Assembly: GCA_900550685.1 (NCBI GenBank)
Contig: URTS01000101.1
Location: forward strand, 1 to 6,603
Length of the DNA: 6,603 bases
Direction: 5' to 3'
DNA from: an uncultured Oscillibacter sp.
Lineage (GTDB): Bacteria > Bacillota > Clostridia > Oscillospirales > Oscillospiraceae
Position numbers and translations under genes: made by a program. Below are positions 5,514 through 6,603 of this stretch, piece by piece (within the stretch, counting starts at the first letter, position 1; the number at the start of each line of letters is the position of its first letter). Below the pieces are notes generated by a model. The model was given only the letters and a program-made list of their open reading frames with translations, was not told the origin of the DNA and made no database searches.

Positions 5514-6386
5514 TCAGATCCCCTGCAAATGGAAATCCGGGGTATACTCCTCCTTTGCGGAGGTTCGCTCCTGGGTAAAGCCGTCGTTCAGGCCGCAGTC
5601 CGCCATGTACCGCTCCGCCGCCCGGTACTCCGCCTTCGTCACCTTCCGGGCCAGCTTGCCCACGGCTCCCAGCTGGGGCGTGTACTGGCTCATAAGGGAA
5701 AACAGCACATCGCCGGGGCGGAAGGTCTCCGTCACCCAGTCGATGACCGCCTTCGTGTTTTCCAGTTCCCCCGGCAGCACCAGATGCCGGATGAGGACGC
5801 CGCTTTTCAGCTGCCCGTTTTCCATCCGGTACGGGCCGGTCTGGCGGAACATCTCCCAAATCGCCGCCCTGGCGATTTCCGGATAGTCCTCCGCGCCGGA
5901 GTACGCCCTGGCCGGCTCCCGCAGGGCGTACTTCAGATCCGGCAGGTACACCTGCACCCGGCCCTCCAGGCGTTTCAATGTCTCCACAGACTCATAGCCG
6001 CCGCAGTTCCACACCACCGGCACCGGCCAGGGCTCGTCTCCCAGGGCCTCCAGGACGGCGTCCGTAAAGTGGGTGGGGGTCACCAGGTCCAGGCAGGCCG
6101 CCCCCTGGTCCACCAGCTCCCGGAAAATCTCCCGGAGACGCCGGGGGGTAATGGTCTTTCCGTAGCCCTCCTGGGAAATGATGCCGTTCTGGCAGAATCT
6201 GCACCGGAGGTTGCAGCCGGAGAAAAACACGGCCCCGGCACCGTGCTCCCCCACCAGACAGGGCTCCTCCCACTGGTGGAGCATAGCCCGGGCCGCTACC
6301 GGAAGGCTGGGCATGGCGCACACGCCCCCCGCCTTGTCCGGCAGCCGCTCCGCGCCGCACCGACGGGGACAGAGGTTGCAGATCAT
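5514..6386 (-). CDS. Radical SAM protein, PflX/COG1313-like (pyruvate formate-lyase activase relative)
   Basis: The product has 290 residues. The radical SAM 4Fe-4S motif CX3CX2C is seen as CNLRCRFC (C58, C62, C65) in the context FFSGCNLRCRFCQNG, typical of the activase-like branch. Ahead of it is a second cysteine set, CNLCPRRC plus GGVCA (C3, C6, C10, C23), a feature of this subfamily that may hold another cluster or zinc. VWNCGGYE, DLKY and IRHLVLPG are further family marks. Relatives are annotated as pyruvate formate-lyase activase homologues, but their real substrate is unknown to me, and no glycyl-radical enzyme gene is in the window. ATG 6386-6384 was chosen because it overlaps the tdk stop (TGATG), has GGGAG just upstream, and starts at the conserved MICNLCP; the in-frame ATG at 6452 lies deep inside tdk. 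The frame is intact to its TGA. Confidence 0.9.
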   Translation of the reverse strand: MICNLCPRRCGAERLPDKAGGVCAMPSLPVAARAMLHQWEEPCLVGEHGAGAVFFSGCNLRCRFCQNGIISQEGYGKTITPRRLREIFRELVDQGAACLDLVTPTHFTDAVLEALGDEPWPVPVVWNCGGYESVETLKRLEGRVQVYLPDLKYALREPARAYSGAEDYPEIARAAIWEMFRQTGPYRMENGQLKSGVLIRHLVLPGELENTKAVIDWVTETFRPGDVLFSLMSQYTPQLGAVGKLARKVTKAEYRAAERYMADCGLNDGFTQERTSAKEEYTPDFHLQGI

Positions 6387-6603
6387 CAGTCTCCCGTGCC
6401 CTTTCCATTGAAATCCGGCCCCAGGTCTCCCGCCCGCCAATGACGGCGGCACAGGCCGATGTACTTGTCGTTGGCCCCCAGCACCACCTGGGCGCCCTCC
6501 TTCAAAACCTTACCGTTTTCATCGAACCGGGCGTTGAACATGGCCTTTTTGCCGCACCAGCAGATGGTCTTGACCTCCTCGATGGTGTCCGCCCGGGCCA
6601 GCA
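6386..6603 (-). CDS. tdk: Thymidine kinase (type II), C-terminal 71 residues
   Basis: The frame enters from the right edge and ends at TGA 6388-6386. Thymidine kinase phosphorylates thymidine to dTMP in the salvage pathway. The visible part is the C-terminal lasso and zinc domain: EEVKTICWCGKKAMFNAR, then QVVLGANDKYIGLCRRHW. The zinc ligands would be the C-W-C pair and the C-R-R-H group; the first pair is spaced C-x-C rather than the C-x2-C of the best-studied enzymes, a spacing I believe occurs in part of the family. The P-loop and catalytic half lie outside the window. The stop overlaps the next start by one base, pointing to co-translation with the radical SAM gene. Confidence 0.93.
   Translation of the reverse strand, partial: LARADTIEEVKTICWCGKKAMFNARFDENGKVLKEGAQVVLGANDKYIGLCRRHWRAGDLGPDFNGKGTGD

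Noticed and set aside
5529..6443. Open frame of 304 codons on the plus strand opposite the radical SAM gene
   Set aside because: The minus-strand frame carries a full radical SAM motif set and coupling to tdk. The plus frame has no family features.
6387..6452. ATG at 6452 as the start of the radical SAM protein
   Set aside because: It would overlap tdk by more than 60 bases and add a Pro/Gly-rich stretch ahead of the conserved MICNLCP start.
1..6603. CRISPR array, tRNA, rRNA, insertion sequence or phage attachment site
   Set aside because: No regularly spaced direct repeats, no tRNA- or rRNA-like sequence, and no transposase or integrase motifs were seen on either strand.

Overview
The window looks like a chromosomal segment of a GC-rich Gram-positive anaerobe of the class Clostridia, probably of the Oscillospiraceae/Ruminococcaceae kind. 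The grounds are strong AAGGAGG-type ribosome binding sites, a BMP-family lipoprotein, an M-box Mg2+ leader in front of mgtE, and about two-thirds GC in the core genes. This placement is inferred from gene content and style, not from a search.

Layout. Positions 1-615 (minus) hold the N-terminal 205 residues of a BMP/PnrA-type ABC-transporter lipoprotein that runs off the left edge. A 325-bp divergent intergenic region (616-940) carries a promoter for each flanking gene. Positions 941-2989 (plus) encode a complete RecG branch-migration helicase. Positions 2990-3408 form a regulatory region: a 9-bp GC hairpin, a promoter with a perfect TTGACA -35, an M-box riboswitch, an antiterminator/terminator pair, and a hairpin abutting the ribosome binding site. 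This region controls mgtE at 3409-4791 (plus), which ends at a strong intrinsic terminator.

Beyond that terminator the composition falls sharply, to about one-third GC in stretches counted by hand. This AT-rich segment (about 4843-5513) contains one gene, a GNAT acetyltransferase on the minus strand (4946-5470), and looks acquired. From 5514 to the right edge the high GC returns, with a radical SAM protein of the PflX/COG1313 type (5514-6386, minus). Its start codon overlaps by one base the stop of a thymidine kinase gene (6386-6603, minus, cut by the right edge). On the minus strand the order of transcription is therefore tdk, radical SAM, GNAT, converging on mgtE.

How it works together. 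The best-supported unit is promoter, M-box, terminator and mgtE: a Mg2+ uptake gene switched off when intracellular Mg2+ is high, with alternative pairings readable from the sequence. recG appears to be a separate single-gene unit. tdk and the radical SAM gene look translationally coupled, although no biochemical link is known to me. I do not see an undescribed multi-gene system here. The items most worth a second look are the complete riboswitch circuit, the uncharacterised tdk-coupled radical SAM enzyme, and the AT-rich GNAT insertion.
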